Positions 13,151-33,305 of a stretch of DNA of 64,000 nt are shown piece after piece. Below the pieces are notes generated by a model. That model had not been told where the DNA came from, ran no database searches, and was given only the letters and a program-made list of their open reading frames with translations. The first letter of the stretch is position 1, and each line of letters opens with the position of its first letter. A program made the translations under genes and the position numbers. Source of the stretch: Populus alba. Taxonomy: Eukaryota > Streptophyta > Magnoliopsida > Malpighiales > Salicaceae. The DNA lies in the NCBI RefSeq assembly GCF_005239225.2, contig NC_133297.1, forward strand, positions 21,365,882 to 21,429,881. The letters are read 5' to 3'.

Positions 13151-15164
13151 TATAAATTGATAGTTGACGATTAACTACCAATATCTATGAATATGGCAAC
13201 TTTTGATGTTTAGTTGCCCAAAAGAATGATGACTACGGAAGCAAAGTACGATTTGGTTAATTATAAGATGATGATGTAAATTCTCCTTTCCCTATACTTT
13301 TATTTAAGTTGACAAGTTCTTTAAATTAAATTATAGGCAACAAAAGTTACTTCCTAGTTGTCCCTAATAAAAAGGAAATTCATATGGTTGTCTTTTTTTT
13401 TTTAATGGAGACCAATGTATTGTTGTTTTCAATGAGTAGAAACCATGGTTTTGTTGTTTTCAAATAATGGAAAACATTAAAACTATCCTCAATTGTATAA
13501 TGGAAACCATTGTGTGAGACCATTAACCATTGAAACCATCCTCGGTTGTATTGGCAACTTCAAACATAATATCGTTTGATGTATTACTAAGTCTCAGTAA
13601 ATGTTAATGGGGTGATAATGTAACAAACCGTTGTTATACCTATAAAATATAAACTATAGTAATGTTACAAAAAAATATATATATGTTAAACAATGATGGT
13701 CACGAGTAAACATAGGATTAGTATGTGTGGTTACTTCAATAATTGTACCCAAGGAAATCAGTAACTAAGGAAATGAAATATTAATTATTGATTGAGGAAT
13801 ACAAAATTAAGAAAATATGTTGCTACGTGGTGACGTGTACTTCATAACCTTAGATTTGAATGTATGACATAATTCGTCGTAAAGGCAATGTCAAAAGTGA
13901 CAAATATGAACTTGACACCATAGCAGCTAGTGTGTAAGTCAATATGTATATAATGTAATCAATGCTAATTTTTTTTTTGGATAAACATATTATTTTTCTT
14001 CCTTATGAAAAACCACGTACATGTATTTTTTGGCTAGATGTTAAATTTATAATGTTATTTTAGTTGCAATGATGGGTATGGGTATTGTCACATAAGTTGA
14101 GGTATTATTGAACTTGAGTTGAATGTTTTGAGTATGATTGTTAAAAGTGCTAATTGACATAATGATTCCTTTCCCTCATAAAAAGAATCATGAGCATAAG
14201 TCTTCTTGATGACTAATAACTCTTATAATGCTATATATGTTGTAGGTCTATGACACGAAGTGGGCCAGCACTGATTGTGTCGTTTCACTATTTATAATTT
14301 TGTTAGGTACTTATTTTTATGTATTATGAATAATTAAAATTGTTAATAACTTCACTTTGAAATATATTAAAAGGTATGATTGTATTTCTAGCATTTGCTT
14401 ATTGCATCTCTTTTGTTATGTGTGTGTATTCATCACATATATGTTTTAAATAAATGAAAAATGAAAAGAATATAAGATGAATTGTGAGAAGCAATGTGAA
14501 AGAATCAAATGGAGAAACAATTGAATTGGTGGGTGGTTGAAGGCTACTACATGTATGTAATACAATTATTTGATATTGTGTTGCCTAGTAGAATAAGAAA
14601 AGAACTGAGAAAATGTATCAATTATAGGGGAAACTTTGCTGTAAATTTGGTAAACCAAAGAATCAATAACGAGATGTATTGTTAGACAGATTGCACAAAC
14701 AATTATCCCATTATACTCAATCATGATGATTAGAAATATGAAAATTACATGGAAATTTAAGGTCGTTACACTCTTGCTATTGAAATCTATAAAAGGTCAC
14801 CTCATCCTATACCATTAAATGATATACCTAAAATGAAATATTAAAATTGGTATAAAGAACCATAAAAGATCCAAACAAACTATTTTAATCTTACAACAAG
14901 TTAATTTCTATTTTTAAAATACAAAATAATGAAATGGGTGCACTTATTGAATGGCATGTGCTAGATCTTTGACCAAAAAGCTTAATTTTCAAAATACTTT
15001 CAAAATTAATATCTCTCTAATTTCATTTCACCAATTTACTTGAATAGACATGATCTTTGAAATATAAGCTTTGATTTTGAAACAAAAAGTTATCGACCGA
15101 GTTTGCAAAGTCTTAGATAGAAATAACATTGACACTTCTTAATCGTCATTGAAAAGTTGAGTTG

Positions 15165-17090
15165 TTGAGGGAAAATCAATGTTATGCTAATATAGCTAGT
15201 ACTATACTTGTTGATAAGTTGAATTTGAATACTAAAAAACCTCATAGATCTTATAAGTTTTGGTTGTTAAATGATGGTAGGGTAAGGGTGAACAAACAAG
15301 TTTTGGTCTCCTTTTTTTATTAGGAGGTATAATGATAAGGTTGTGTGATTTTGTTCCTGTGCATGTAAGACATTTACTTTAAGGGAGATCATGGTAGTTT
15401 GATAGGAAAACTATACATGATAGGTTTAAGAATAGCTATTCATTTGTAAAAGATGTAAAATATATCACCTTTGTATCATTATCACCAAAACAAGTTTACG
15501 AGGATTATTTGAGATTAAAAAAAGAGATTGAGGTTGAGATAATTGAAAAACAAAGGTGGTTGAAAGGAGTAGGAAGAAAGAGGTGAACAATAAGAGAGAT
15601 AAAATGGGGCATATGAGAAGAAAGAAAAAGAGGATGTCAAGAGAAAAACAAATAAGCAAGTGATTTTTTATGTAAAAAGAGAGTGATGTCAAGAGTGTTT
15701 TTATACTAACAAGCCTATGTCTGAACTTTTATAGAAATAGGTATGTTTTAATACTAATTATCTTGATCAATCTCTTCCTAATATTGTTGTTTCTTTGTTA
15801 CGGGAATATAAAGATGTATTTTCTAATGACACTCCAAGTGGTTAGCTATCACTCAGAAGAATATAATATTGAATTGATCTTATGCCTAAAACTTCAATTC
15901 CTAAGTGAATAACTTATAAAAGTAAACTAGAGAAAATTAAAAAAGCTTTAATGGAAAGTTGAGAGCTGATAGCTAAAAGGTATATTAGGGAGAGCATGGT
16001 TCCATGTGCAATACCAATGCCTCTTTTACTGAAAAAAGATGAGTCTTAAGGATATGTGTGGATTGTCAGGCTATTAACAATATTATGGTTTAGTATAGAT
16101 ATCCAGTTTCTAAGCTAGATGGCATGTTAAATGAATTGAATGGTTCATTTATCCTTACAAAAACTGATTTAAAAAGTGGTTACGATGAAATTAAAATGAA
16201 AAAAGGTGATGAATAAAAAATTATTTTTAAGATTAAACATGGGCTATATGAATGGTTAGTTACATCATTTGGTCTTACTAATGCACCAAATATATTTATA
16301 AGATTGATGAATCATGTATTGCATGCATTTATATATAGGTCTGTTGTAGTTTATTTTGATGATATCTTGGTTTATAGCAATAGTTTAAAAGAGCATGTTG
16401 AGAACTTATATTGTGTGCTTCAAGTTTTGATTGAGGGAACGTTGTATGTTAATCTCAAAAGTATTTTTTTTTATATGGAAAAAGTTTTTTTTGTCTTGGT
16501 TATGTTATTAATGAAAAGGTATAGAATTGGTGAAGAAATTTCATGAGAGTGTTTGGCTACAAATAGAAAAGAAGATTAAATAATATTCATCTAAAGCCAA
16601 CAAGAGTTGTAGATGTGTTATCTTTGAACCTGATGATCGGGTTTAGGTGTATATAAGAAAGGAAATATTTTCAACCCATATGCGATCTAAGTTGCAGGTA
16701 AAAAGGGATGGTTCATTTCAAGTTTTTGAAACGGGTAAAAAACAATGCATATAAGTTGGATCTTCTAGGTGAGTACAATGTTAGTGCTACATTCAATGTT
16801 TTTTTTTTTTTTTTTTTTTTTTTATGCTGGTGACAATTCAAGGTCAAATTATTTTGAGGAAAGGGGGAATAATGAGAATCAACAAGAACCACCACGAGAT
16901 TCATTGCATATTTCGATTGAACCAATTACAAGGGCAAGAGCCAATAGGATCAATGATGCATTTAATAGGTTGATTTGAGATGTCTGGGTTGAGCAAGTTT
17001 TGAGAATTCTTTTTAAGGTGGCATCAAACATGAAGTTGAATTCAAAGAAAGATAAATCATTTATCAATATGATCCAAGTAAGAGATGTGG
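15165..17090 (+). pseudogene. Ty3/gypsy pol relic (protease/RT and C-terminal tail)
   Basis: Translated fragments in shifting frames show decayed gypsy polyprotein pieces in order. A protease-region spacer at about 15300-15560 includes CDFVPVHVRHLL and YSFVKDVKYITFV. RT starts near 15760 (EYKDVFSNDTPSG) and carries the catalytic block [18 protein letters not shown] near 16330-16400. A pol C-terminal segment at about 16570-17080 includes THMRSKLQVKRDGSFQVF, DNSRSNYFEERGNNENQQEP and PITRARANRINDAFNRL. RNase H and integrase are missing between them, so the copy has an internal deletion. Frames are broken by many stops. It is the same family as the relic in the RPT2 intron at about 21450-23235. 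The DNA from about 17100 to 17700 may be its 3' LTR remnant. Confidence 0.75.
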
Positions 17091-17099
17091 TGGTTTAAC

Positions 17100-20000
17100 A
17101 TGTACCAGAGCTTGATTACACAACTTTGTATTAATGGTCATAGTTTTCACTTTGATTATTAGATCGGTCTGAAATGAAAAATAAAATAAAATTTAAAGAC
17201 CCTATTTCTTATAGAGTTAACATTTTGTTGCAATTAAGCATCACAAAAGCCTTTAGATATGGTTTAAAAGTTTCTATGTAGATTTGACTTTATTTATTAA
17301 GACTCGAGTGTTTTTATTTTATTTTAAAGTACTCTTGAACAAGTTTATATTTGGGTTTTAATCCCAACCCAATATTTTAGTAGGATTTATTGTATTGAAC
17401 TATAAATATTTTTTGGTTTGTAAGTTATGACAACTTAATGATTATTTAGAAATAAGATTTGTGTGTGAAAGTTCTCTCTTACTCATGGTTCTTCATAAAA
17501 CTTTTAGAACTTATCAATTATATTTTCTTTATGGTGTTCATCCCTATACCTTTGGTCTTTTGTTTGTTATTATCAGTAGGTTGGAGTTCACATCCAGTAA
17601 CAATGTTTCTTTGATTCAAATAATCACTAGGTCAGGGTTTTTTAAACTTGATTTTAGATTTTAATTCAAAATAAATTGCATTCAATCTTGATTGTGGATT
17701 CTAGAGTTTTTTACTTTCTGGGCTCGCATCAGATTTATATAGTGTTGTTTTTCTTTTTAAAATCATTAAATAAAAACACAAATTCCTATTGTTATGATTA
17801 AAATTTATTAGCTATCCCTTTTTAGAGAGAATAATGGTCTTCATGATCTCATATGTATTTGGAGCTCTTTTTATTTCTAAATTTCATAAGCTAAATGCTT
17901 ATAAATCTAGAATTTTAATAATTATCCTTAATTTCTTGTAAAATATTTGACCTGCAAGTTTAAGCATGATAAATAAGCTATTATCCATTAGAATCATATA
18001 TTGAAACTTTAATTAAAAAAAACTTACAAAATGTCATACAAAGTCTTACAATAAAGTGTTTCATGAGTCATGACTCAACTTAGTTCATTGCTTAGAAAAA
18101 CTACAATTCTACCCATCATCTTAGATAAACTTTAATTGCACCCACATTTATTATAACCTATCAAAAATATGATATCTTACCCTTTATCAATGGGATGTTG
18201 TTTTCTTAATGCAACTAGATTAAATCTATTAATACCATTAAAAGAAACTAAAAAAGAATAAGGTTTTACATTTCGTTATTTATAGCACTTTGGTATTTAA
18301 ATTCCCTTTTCTTTGGCACTCAAGCTTTTTATTTATTTTTCAATTTGGTCCTTCAGTGTTATGTTTTTTTTCATTATTTTTCTGGTTCTTTTTAGGTTGC
18401 GTACTATCATGCTTTTGAGCAAAAAAAATAATATATATTCCATGGTGATGGCGTGTCAATTTTGTATGACAAGATTTATAATTGTTATGGAAAACCAAAC
18501 TAAAAGAAAAGGAACCAAAATTGAAATTCACAAAAACTAACATGTTTCTCATGTGTATTGTTCAATAGCTTGCAAATTTATATTTTTGTCTTTTTATTTT
18601 AAAATTTTATAATATTTGGTCTTTTTTAATTTTTTACTTAGGTTCCAAACTTTAATTTTCTTATGTATTAGTCCCTCGATCTTGAAAAAGAAGAGAGAAA
18701 GTTATAAAAAAAAATAGAGGAGGGAGAAAGCTCTTGAGCGGCTGGATTTCAAAAACCATTGACTTTGATTTAATTATATAATAATAAAAATAGACACACA
18801 TAAAAAAAACATTTGAATAAAATTTAACAAAAAAAATATCATAAAGAGCTATATAAAAAAGCACTTTATAATATTGGAAAAATAATTTATAATCTTATTC
18901 AAAGATAAAGTAATAATTGAATGATATTTAAATGATATCCCAAATACAATGTTAATTAATTAATTTCAATTAAAACTAAAGATCCATTAAGTTCGAATTT
19001 TAAATTAAATCAGGTTAGAGTTGACATTATATTGCTTGGTCAACCTAGAGAATTCAAATGCAACTTCTGACTTAAGAAAGAAATATTTTAGACGATGTCG
19101 TTTTACCTTATTGTTTTATAAAGATTAAGATTGACAAATTTTGGATAAAACCAGATCAACCTAATTAACCTGCAAACCTCATGATTTAAGTCATTAATTT
19201 GGTTGGGTTTAATAAATTTTTTAATATTTATTTTTATTTAATTATATGATACAGAATAGGCATTTGTAAAGAAGCTACCAACTAAATTTTTTTTTAAAAA
19301 TCATTATGGCATGTAAAGAAAGAGTGTTTGCTAATATTATAAAAAGAATGCTATAATTTTATTTAAAAATAAATTTTAACTAATTTATTTTAATACATTT
19401 CAATTTAAATTAAAGATAAAACATTTAAAGGACAAAAAAGGACTAGTGATTGGGCATAGGTGGGCCAATGCACCTAGCATTTGCTTCCTTTTTTGTCTTT
19501 TGCCTAGCTCAAGTTGTATTTTTTTTATTAAAAAATAAAGATGACCTATTATCTAATTGCTCAAGTAAATAAAAGTTCAGGTAAGGGTTTTTTAACTCAA
19601 AAACTATTTTCAACTTATTTTCATCTAAAAATACCTAATAAACACCCTCATAATCTCCATAAACAAATCTCTCAAATCAAGGCGCTCTTAAATTAATCCA
19701 AAAACACAAGATCAAATTAGATAAAAAAAAACACATTTCTCCATCTCAATCTATTTTGTTTTTTTGACAAGATAAACTGTATAAATATTTCAATAAAACT
19801 TCTTGTCAAATAAAACTTATTAACACTAAAAATAATTTTTTTATTATTAAAATATATCCAACCAACAATTTTTTCTCTCGTTCACCATTTCCAATAAATT
19901 TCTCTCTCCTTTATCAAACATAAAGACTTAAAAAAAATAAAGTAAAAATTTTGAATCAAAGTTAAATTTTCAAAAACTAAAGGGATCTAAAACAAAGCCA

Positions 20001-20593
20001 ACTCAAAATATAAGGACTTAATATAACTATTTCCCTTGAGTTCTAAACAAGCCACCCTAGTTTTTTTTGTTCTTTATTTTATCCTTGTTCTCTTAATTTA
20101 TCTTAATACTACAAATTAAAACTACATCCTTGTTTAATCGACCAACTTTAAAATCTTATCAAAACTTTCACAAATACAAAGAAAAGAAAGTACCGCCACT
20201 ACCACCACCTCTTGCTATATTTTGTCACCATTAATATTCCTAAAGATACAGTATTTAAGGATTAAAGTGGATATACCGTGGGGCTTTGCTTCCATCTCAC
20301 ATTTATACAGGAGAACTGGATTTTAGCTGCTTTTAGTACATTACGGGACTGCTAGAAACCACCAAGTGACTCTTCAGCAAGTAACCTAGAAAGCAAGGCT
20401 CTTTTTGGTGATAGTGTAACATCCATAACTGCTGTTGATATAAGGGGGGTTGTTGGATGCCTTTGATAAATTCAAGGTAGACATCTTATCAGCACTTCAT
20501 TCACACGTGGACAACCTTCTATTTAGAGTCTAAGAAGAAACAACTTGAAAATAAACAATCCAAAAACACAAGAGCACAACAACGAGAATGTCA
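17100..20593. other. AT-rich intergenic DNA, RPT2 3' flank
   Basis: No gene is supported. The first about 600 bp may be LTR remnant of the adjacent gypsy relic. The rest is AT-rich with homopolymer runs and no open frame worth naming. The last 200-300 bp before 20594 probably include the 3' UTR of RPT2, which is transcribed leftward. Confidence 0.5.
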
Positions 20594-26988
<6,395 letters not shown>

Positions 26989-27059
26989 GTTTAGATTTGT
27001 TTGATTTTGCAAGACAGTTTTTAATAAGAGTTAGGCTTTGAGAGCAATTCAAGTTCCCT

Positions 27060-29350
27060 CCGTGCTGGAATGAGAAACAAGGTTTGTGTTCGACTAGTAT
27101 ATAATGATCGAGTTTCATAACGGTCAATATTAAAAATATTTTAAATATAAAAAACAAATTAAAAGAATATAAAATATTTTAAGTATTTTATGTCTAGCAT
27201 AATAACATGTCATATTTATATTAACAAAAATGTTAAATTCAAGTAAAGTAAACATTGATCCCAGACAACTTTTGAAATTTAAAAATAATAAAATAATACT
27301 AAAATACTAAAATATCTCCTATGATTATAAAAAATTACACAAAAAATAGAGTGAAAGAAAAAAAAGTATCCATATAAACAAAGCTACTTTTTTTTTTTTA
27401 TCTTTTTCAAGACTAAAGATGTATTTTAACTATTTAATAGTATGTGGAAGATAAAAAAAAATATCTAAGCAATAGGTCTTAATTTTATTAACCTTGGAGG
27501 TAAAATAGTATTTTTTATTATACAAATAATCGTGAAAAAAACTATATACCTCTATTGAAACGTTTAACGACCAATAAGTCTATAAAAAATACTGAAATAT
27601 CCCTACAACTAAAGCTTCAATTTTGTCAATCAAATCAAAATGATAATTTAACTTTTTGTGAAAAAACAACAATAGTCTCATCCTAAGTCTTCAAAGCTTG
27701 GAAAATCCATTATACAAGTCTACAATAGTCACAAAGCATATAAGTTATTATCAAAATTAATTTAATAATATAAGACAATGATTATTCATTTTATTGAATT
27801 TAATAATATATTAAAAAAATATTGACAGTAAATAAAACAAATAATAATAATAATAATAATTATAAAAACTTAGTTGACAATATCATACTTTGTAGAAGAA
27901 GAAAAAAACCCTCATTGGAGATTTATAGTCACTTCATCATGGACATCACTTCATAGCTAAAAACACTCACCGAGACGGTTCTAACCTCACTTTAAAAGGA
28001 TAAATGGTGACATTGAAAGAGAACATATATGTTATTAGAGCAACTAATCGGAAAACAATCCAAGCAAAATATCATAAAGTGAGCATCTCATGCTTCTATT
28101 TAATCAATTAATCTAATTTAATTAAAAAAAAAAATTCTTTAAAACAATTAAAAAGACTTGGAATAACCCGATTTATTTTCAAAATTAATGAAAATCCTAT
28201 AGAAAGTAAATAAAAAAAAATAATGGAGCCTAATTTTCAATAAAATAAATATTGAAGGATGAAAAAAAAACTTAAAAAAAATATGCCAAAGCTTAAAAAA
28301 AAAAAGGCAATCTTAATCGAATCTTCTAAATCTGGGTTAATCTCTCAAACTTGCAATCCGTGAAATCCTAGATTTGGACTCAATCGAGAAACTCAATTCC
28401 AATCAATTTAATGTTAAATGATAAAATAAAATAAAATATCAATTTTTAAAATTTTCAAAACAAAAGGAAATAGTAGACAAAAGAATAATAATCAATTTTT
28501 TTTTTTTAAAAAGGATGAGGATGAAATCATAAAATAATTAAAAATGATCTCAAATAAAACAAAAAGCAATAAAAAGAATGGGGACTAAATCTAATAGAAG
28601 GAAAAAATAATAAAAAGGAGGATAAAATTGAAAAAAAAATCCAATGTTATAAATAACTTCAAATAAAACAAATAGTAATAAAAAAAAATAGAGGTCAAAT
28701 ATGAAGGAAAAATAAATTGAAGAGATGCTATGAAAAATTAGATGGTCAAGCAAGGAAGAGAGAGAAAAGAAAGAAAACAAAAACAACATCAACGTTATAC
28801 CAGAGGTTTATTGTCTATAAATATTGTCTAGGGATGTAAGGGCTATCGAGACAATTCTAACATCATTCTGGAACCCATTGTTTGGCAATCAGATGACCCT
28901 CATATGTTGTCTAAATGACATGAAAATACATTATATGTTGGCGCGTGCAGCGCAAATGTTAAATACTTTTTGATTTCAAATAATATTTTATATATATTAA
29001 AATACTAATTTGTCATTTAGCCTATTTGCTTATACAAAAAAAACCATAAGGAAAATATAAAAAAGTCTTTGGATGCTAATTAAAGAATTTTTTTTAATTT
29101 AAGGATAATTGAGTCATTTCACCATATTTTAAACAATGAAAAGTCTAACCAACCTCTAGACATTAGTTTAATATTTCTTGCTTTTAAGAATAAGCAAGTC
29201 ATGTTACTATGTAAAAAATATAAAAGACTATATTATCCTTGATAGTTGAGACAATTATTTTTGTTGATAAGGGCAAAATTATATTCACATTGCAAATAAA
29301 TCTAGAGTTGCAGTGTTTTATATTGTTGAAAACCACTTTGCGTTTTAGTT
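27060..29350. other. AT-rich intergenic DNA upstream of RPT2
   Basis: No gene is supported. The part nearest 26988 holds the 5' UTR and promoter of RPT2, but I see no distinctive element. The remainder is rich in A/T homopolymers and small repeats; a short reading frame at 28550-28792 is low-complexity (Phe/Leu-rich) and not a gene. Confidence 0.5.
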
Positions 29351-29522
29351 TCTTTTTTATTAACATGAGTGTCTGAGCTAACTTGTACGCAACCTCGACT
29401 AAATTCACGGGCCCTGAAGTTAACGACCATGTAATCCTCTAGTGGCCCTGAGGTTTGGAGGACACGAATTAATGATCTCTAAGGAGCAAACTCAGGGCCT
29501 AGCCAATTGAGCTACACTCATG
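29351..29522 (-). mobile_element. tRNA-derived SINE, minus strand
   Basis: On the minus strand the element begins GAGTGTAGCTCAATTGGC, a good pol III A box (TAGCTCAATTGG). A degenerate B box lies around 29460-29475. The tRNA-unrelated body includes CCTCAGGGCCACTAGAGG and CAGGGCCCGTGAATT, and it ends in TTAATAAAAAAG-type A-rich tail at 29351-29362. This head-body-tail order is that of plant tRNA-derived SINEs. I cannot assign the family by name. Confidence 0.75.
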
Positions 29523-29703
29523 ACTTTTTTTCTTAATTATATGGGAATGGTCCTTGCAATTTTCCTCTTTTTATTGATTTTATTTTCTTCAGTCAATCCA
29601 ACTTCTTATAGTTTCTTTATTATTTTGCTTTGCTTCTATTTTTTCATAAATATGAACTTTATATATGGTATCGACCTAAAATTTTAAATTAGATAAAATA
29701 ACT

Positions 29704-29728
29704 ACACACACACACACACACACACACA
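29704..29728. repeat. (AC)n microsatellite
   Basis: About twelve perfect AC dinucleotides. Confidence 0.95.
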
Positions 29729-30370
29729 AAACCCAAATTCCTATGAAAATTATGGCTTTACTCTCCACTTCACTTTTCAGTTCAAAATTTGCAACTTAAC
29801 ACCCTAGAAAACCTCGAATTAAAAAATTAATGGATTACAAGGTTGATTTTGGGGTTAGTGTAGAACATTGCCCTAAGTTGAATGGATTCTTAGTACTATT
29901 TGGTGTGCAGTCGAAGATCAAGATCTTAAATATCAAAGCCATTGAAGCGTTGGTTGAAATTTCCCCATTAATAGTCCCTTTAACTGCAGCAACAACAACA
30001 ACAACACTCCTCTGCTTAATAGCCTTATCTATTCAATCTCTAGTTGAATGTATAGGAAAGATGTATCACCTAAGGTAAGTTGTATTGTTTATTTGTTTGA
30101 GTTATACTTTTATTTGTTGATCTGTCTAAGGTTTTAAAAAAGTTCTTCTCAGTAAAAAAGTTCTTATCTTATCAAGTTAAAACCTAACCATTTTGAAGCC
30201 CAAAAATAAAGGTGTATTCTTGTCAATTCATTTAGTTTAATACCAGGAATATGCATTATTTTGTAAAATTGATACCCTAAATATTAATAAAACAAATTGA
30301 TTTTTATGATATTTTTGAAATTTTGGTCAAATCCTAATAGATATTCATAAACTTGTTGTGATACCCATTA

Positions 30371-30371
30371 A

Positions 30372-30438
<67 letters not shown>
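30371..30438. repeat. compound (TATC)n(TA)n(CA)n microsatellite
   Basis: About seven TATC tetranucleotides pass directly into about ten TA and then about nine CA dinucleotides. Confidence 0.95.
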
Positions 30439-31304
30439 TGTATTTTCTCAAGTATGATAAAAAAAAAAAACAATTTTATTATGAAATATGCATGAAAATT
30501 CTAGAATTTGATCATATGCACATAAATAAAAATATATTTTTTATTTTTTAAATAAGGATTTTTTTTTTTTTTTTTTGAAATTTTAAAGGAAAAAAAAAAA
30601 GGCAAGTATATTTAATACCGGGTTAGTACCTTATAGTGTAAGTTTACAACCCAAATATTAAATAAAATGGCTGGAAAACACAAGAGGTATCCAAAAATGA
30701 CTTTAAAATGGTGTCTTAATTTTTTTTAAAATTTTTGGAAATTATTTGAGGTTTGTTTGGCAAAAGCATAAAAAATAAAAAAATAAATATTAATGGAAAA
30801 TTAGGATAACGTGTTTGCCAAACACATTCTTAACTGATAATCAGAGGCTTTAAAATTGTTTTAAGGCCATGTGGGGAAAGCAAGCTTTAAGAACAAAATA
30901 TGGTGTTTTTTCCTTTGAGAGTTTTAAATCAACCAAACGCTGCCTTAGCATAAATGGACTCAGCCTAGTCATATGGACTGAGCTTCCTGACCCATGGGCC
31001 CAAATCCATAAACATGACCCAAATCCAAAAAAAAAAAAATGAAGATCAAAAGATGAGAAAACATTTGAATTTACTTAAGAACATGAAGAACACTCAGATG
31101 AACCTAGAAACGTGATTTCAAAAACAAACCCAATCACATCAAATTGAAAGCATAAACATGTTTAAAAACAACATCCAAGCAAGATTTTGTGGCTAGATCA
31201 TCACAAAAATTAAATAAAAGTCATGATTATTCGATTTTATATAAAATATAAAACAAAGGAATTGAATATTAAAAACCATTAAATCGGTGTTTTTCAGCCA
31301 TAAA

Positions 31305-33305
31305 TGTAACAACCTGGTTTTTTCAAAGCCAAAACAACGATTTCAAAGCCAAAACAATGACAATTTTATTTTTTTTTCAATATTATTTCAGAAATTGTTA
31401 GAGTAGTTCAACATACACAATCCATATACAATAACATCATGCAACATTTCATAAAGAGTAGTTCTCACACATACACATAACATCACATTTGCATAAATAA
31501 GCATCTGCCGTTACGTTTGCCTTTTCAGGGTAGTATTTTATGGTGTGGTCATAATCCTTAATAAGTTCTATCCACCTTTTTTGTCACATATCCAACTCCT
31601 TTTGTGACATCAAATACTTCAAACTTTTGTGATCAATAAAGATTTAGGTTTAAGACCCATACAAATAGTGTCTCCATATCCTCAAGGCAAATACCATAAT
31701 GGCTAATTCTAGGTCGTGCACCAGATAATTCACCTCATAAGTCTTTAACTATCTTGATGCATAGGCGATCACCTTCCCATGTTTCATTAAGATATACCCA
31801 ATCTGTTCCCTAAGGCATCACTATAAACTACAAAACCTTTAATCCCTAAAGGAAGTGCTTATACTAGAGCAGGAGTGAGCCTTCTCTTTAACTCTTAGAA
31901 GCTTTCCTCACAATTTTTCGACCACACACACTTCTTATCTTTCCTGTTTAACGGTGTCAAAAGGGTTGAAATTAGGAAGAACCCCTTATGAATCTCCAAT
32001 AGTATCCTATAATTCTTAGGAAACTATATATTATGGTCACCGAAGTCGGTCTTTCCCATTTCAAGACGACTTCGACCTTTTAAGGGTCTATGAAAACGTC
32101 TTTGACTAAAATGACATGTCCTTGGAACGTCACCCTTTCTAGCTGAAACTAACATTTACTTAACTTTGCATACAGCTGGTGATTTCTCAAGGTCTGCATG
32201 GCTTGCCTCAAGTGTCCTTCATGTTCTTCAAAGGAGTTCGAGTAAACCAATATATCATTAATGAATACCACCATAAGTTTATCAAGGTATGGTTGGAAGA
32301 CCCGATTCATTAAATCTATGAAAAGGGTTGGGGCATTCATCAACCTGAACGGTAGCACCAAAAACTCATAGTGCCTGTAACGGGTTCTGAATACGGTCTT
32401 TGGTACATCTGCCTCTTTAATCCTCATTTGATAGAACCCTGACCTCAAATATATTTTTGAAAATGCTCTCGCTCCCTTTAGTTGATCAAATAAATCATCT
32501 ATATGTGGTATCAAGTATTTATTTTTTATCGTTATTTTGTTCAACTGGCAGTAGTCAATACAAAGTCCATAGGTTCCATCTTTCTTTCTTATGAATAGAA
32601 TCGATGCTCCCTAAAGTGAATTATTGGGCTGTATAAACCCTTTATCTAACAACTCTTGTTGTTGGGTCTTTATCTCATTAAATTCTGCTGAAGCTATCTG
32701 GTGCGGTTGTTGAACTATGAGTGGGACTCTTAGAAAATGTCTTCGACATTTCTACCTCTCACTCTAGGGGTAGTCCCAATAGCTCATTAGGAAACATGTT
32801 TGGGAATTTCTTCACCACATAAATATATTTCAATCGTGGACCTTTGTCATTTGAGTTTAAGATGTATGCGAGGTATCCCATTCATCCTTTCCTCAAACGT
32901 TTCTGAGCTGTTACAACTGATATTAAGGTGGTTGATTTGGGAATCCTCTCTCCTTCGAAAACCATCCTCCTACCCTCAGGTATTTGGAATGTAACAATTT
33001 TAGCATAACAATCTATCAGGGCCTTGTATTTACTCAGCCAATTCATGCCTATAATTGTGTCAAAATCATGCAATTCCAAGGGAATCAAATCTACTTTTGT
33101 TTCATACCTAGATAGACTAACCCTCACTCCCACATACATATTATTTGTTTCAACCATGTTCCTCATTAGAGTTCCAATTACAAACCCCTTTTCTACTACT
33201 TCCACTCCCTTCTCTAATTTATTGACAATTCTCCTAGTAATAAATGAGTAGGTGGCACCCAGATCAAACAACACATGCACATTAAGGTTATTCATTAGTA
33301 GTGTA
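31305..33305 (-). pseudogene. Tekay/Del-type gypsy relic, left part (PR-RT-RNase H plus LTR end)
   Basis: On the minus strand, protease at 33295-32882 (active-site word LFDLGATYSF) is followed by RT with [20 protein letters not shown] and [18 protein letters not shown] at about 32544-32149. The catalytic pair reads IN-D instead of ID-D. A degraded RNase H continues to about 31503, ending in a NVTADA word. There the sequence jumps straight into an LTR 3' end (31305-31502) whose outer terminus is TGTAACAACC on the plus strand. The integrase and chromodomain are therefore deleted. The residues closely match the intact-looking Tekay element at 45216-47081, so both belong to one family or sister families. 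The relic continues at 60842 on the far side of the Athila-like insertion. Confidence 0.85.
33301..33305. repeat. target-site duplication GTGTA (left, Athila-like element)
   Basis: GTGTA directly precedes the TG terminus at 33306 and recurs directly after the CA terminus at 60841 (60842-60846). Removing 33306-60846 restores a continuous protease frame of the host relic. Confidence 0.9.

Larger units (their letters stand above)
10319..14770 (+). mobile_element. probable old Ty3/gypsy LTR (solo or 5'), edges tentative
   Basis: The segment starts with TGTAACAACCC, a terminus common to the gypsy LTRs in this window, and a CGTTACA end is present at 14764-14770. Inside, in the same order as in the well-defined Tekay LTR at 40027-43736, are a 57-bp splice-flanked island (12349-12405), ATTAGCTTTGGCTAAT hairpin units (about 12560-12640) and an acceptor-like TTGTAG (about 14240). 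Several internal tandem repeats are listed separately. No matching target duplication was found (CCAAT on the left, CTCTT on the right), so the right end, or the assumption of a single LTR, may be wrong. Confidence 0.45.
29523..31304. other. AT-rich intergenic DNA with microsatellites
   Basis: No gene is supported. A short open frame at 29830-30078 has no recognisable domain and no splice or homology support. The stretch carries the (AC)n and compound (TATC)n(TA)n(CA)n microsatellites listed separately and several A/T runs. Confidence 0.5.

Noticed and set aside
14764..14770. Definite right end and target duplication of the old LTR starting at 10319
   Set aside because: The five bases on each side (CCAAT and CTCTT) do not match and no tRNA primer site follows, so the end is only tentative.
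28550..28792. 80-codon open frame rich in Phe and Leu on the minus strand
   Set aside because: Low-complexity translation of A-rich DNA; no domain, no splice sites, no flanking gene signals.
29830..30078. 82-codon open frame that ends in a possible donor site
   Set aside because: No recognisable domain and no second exon could be found; base composition is that of the surrounding intergenic DNA.
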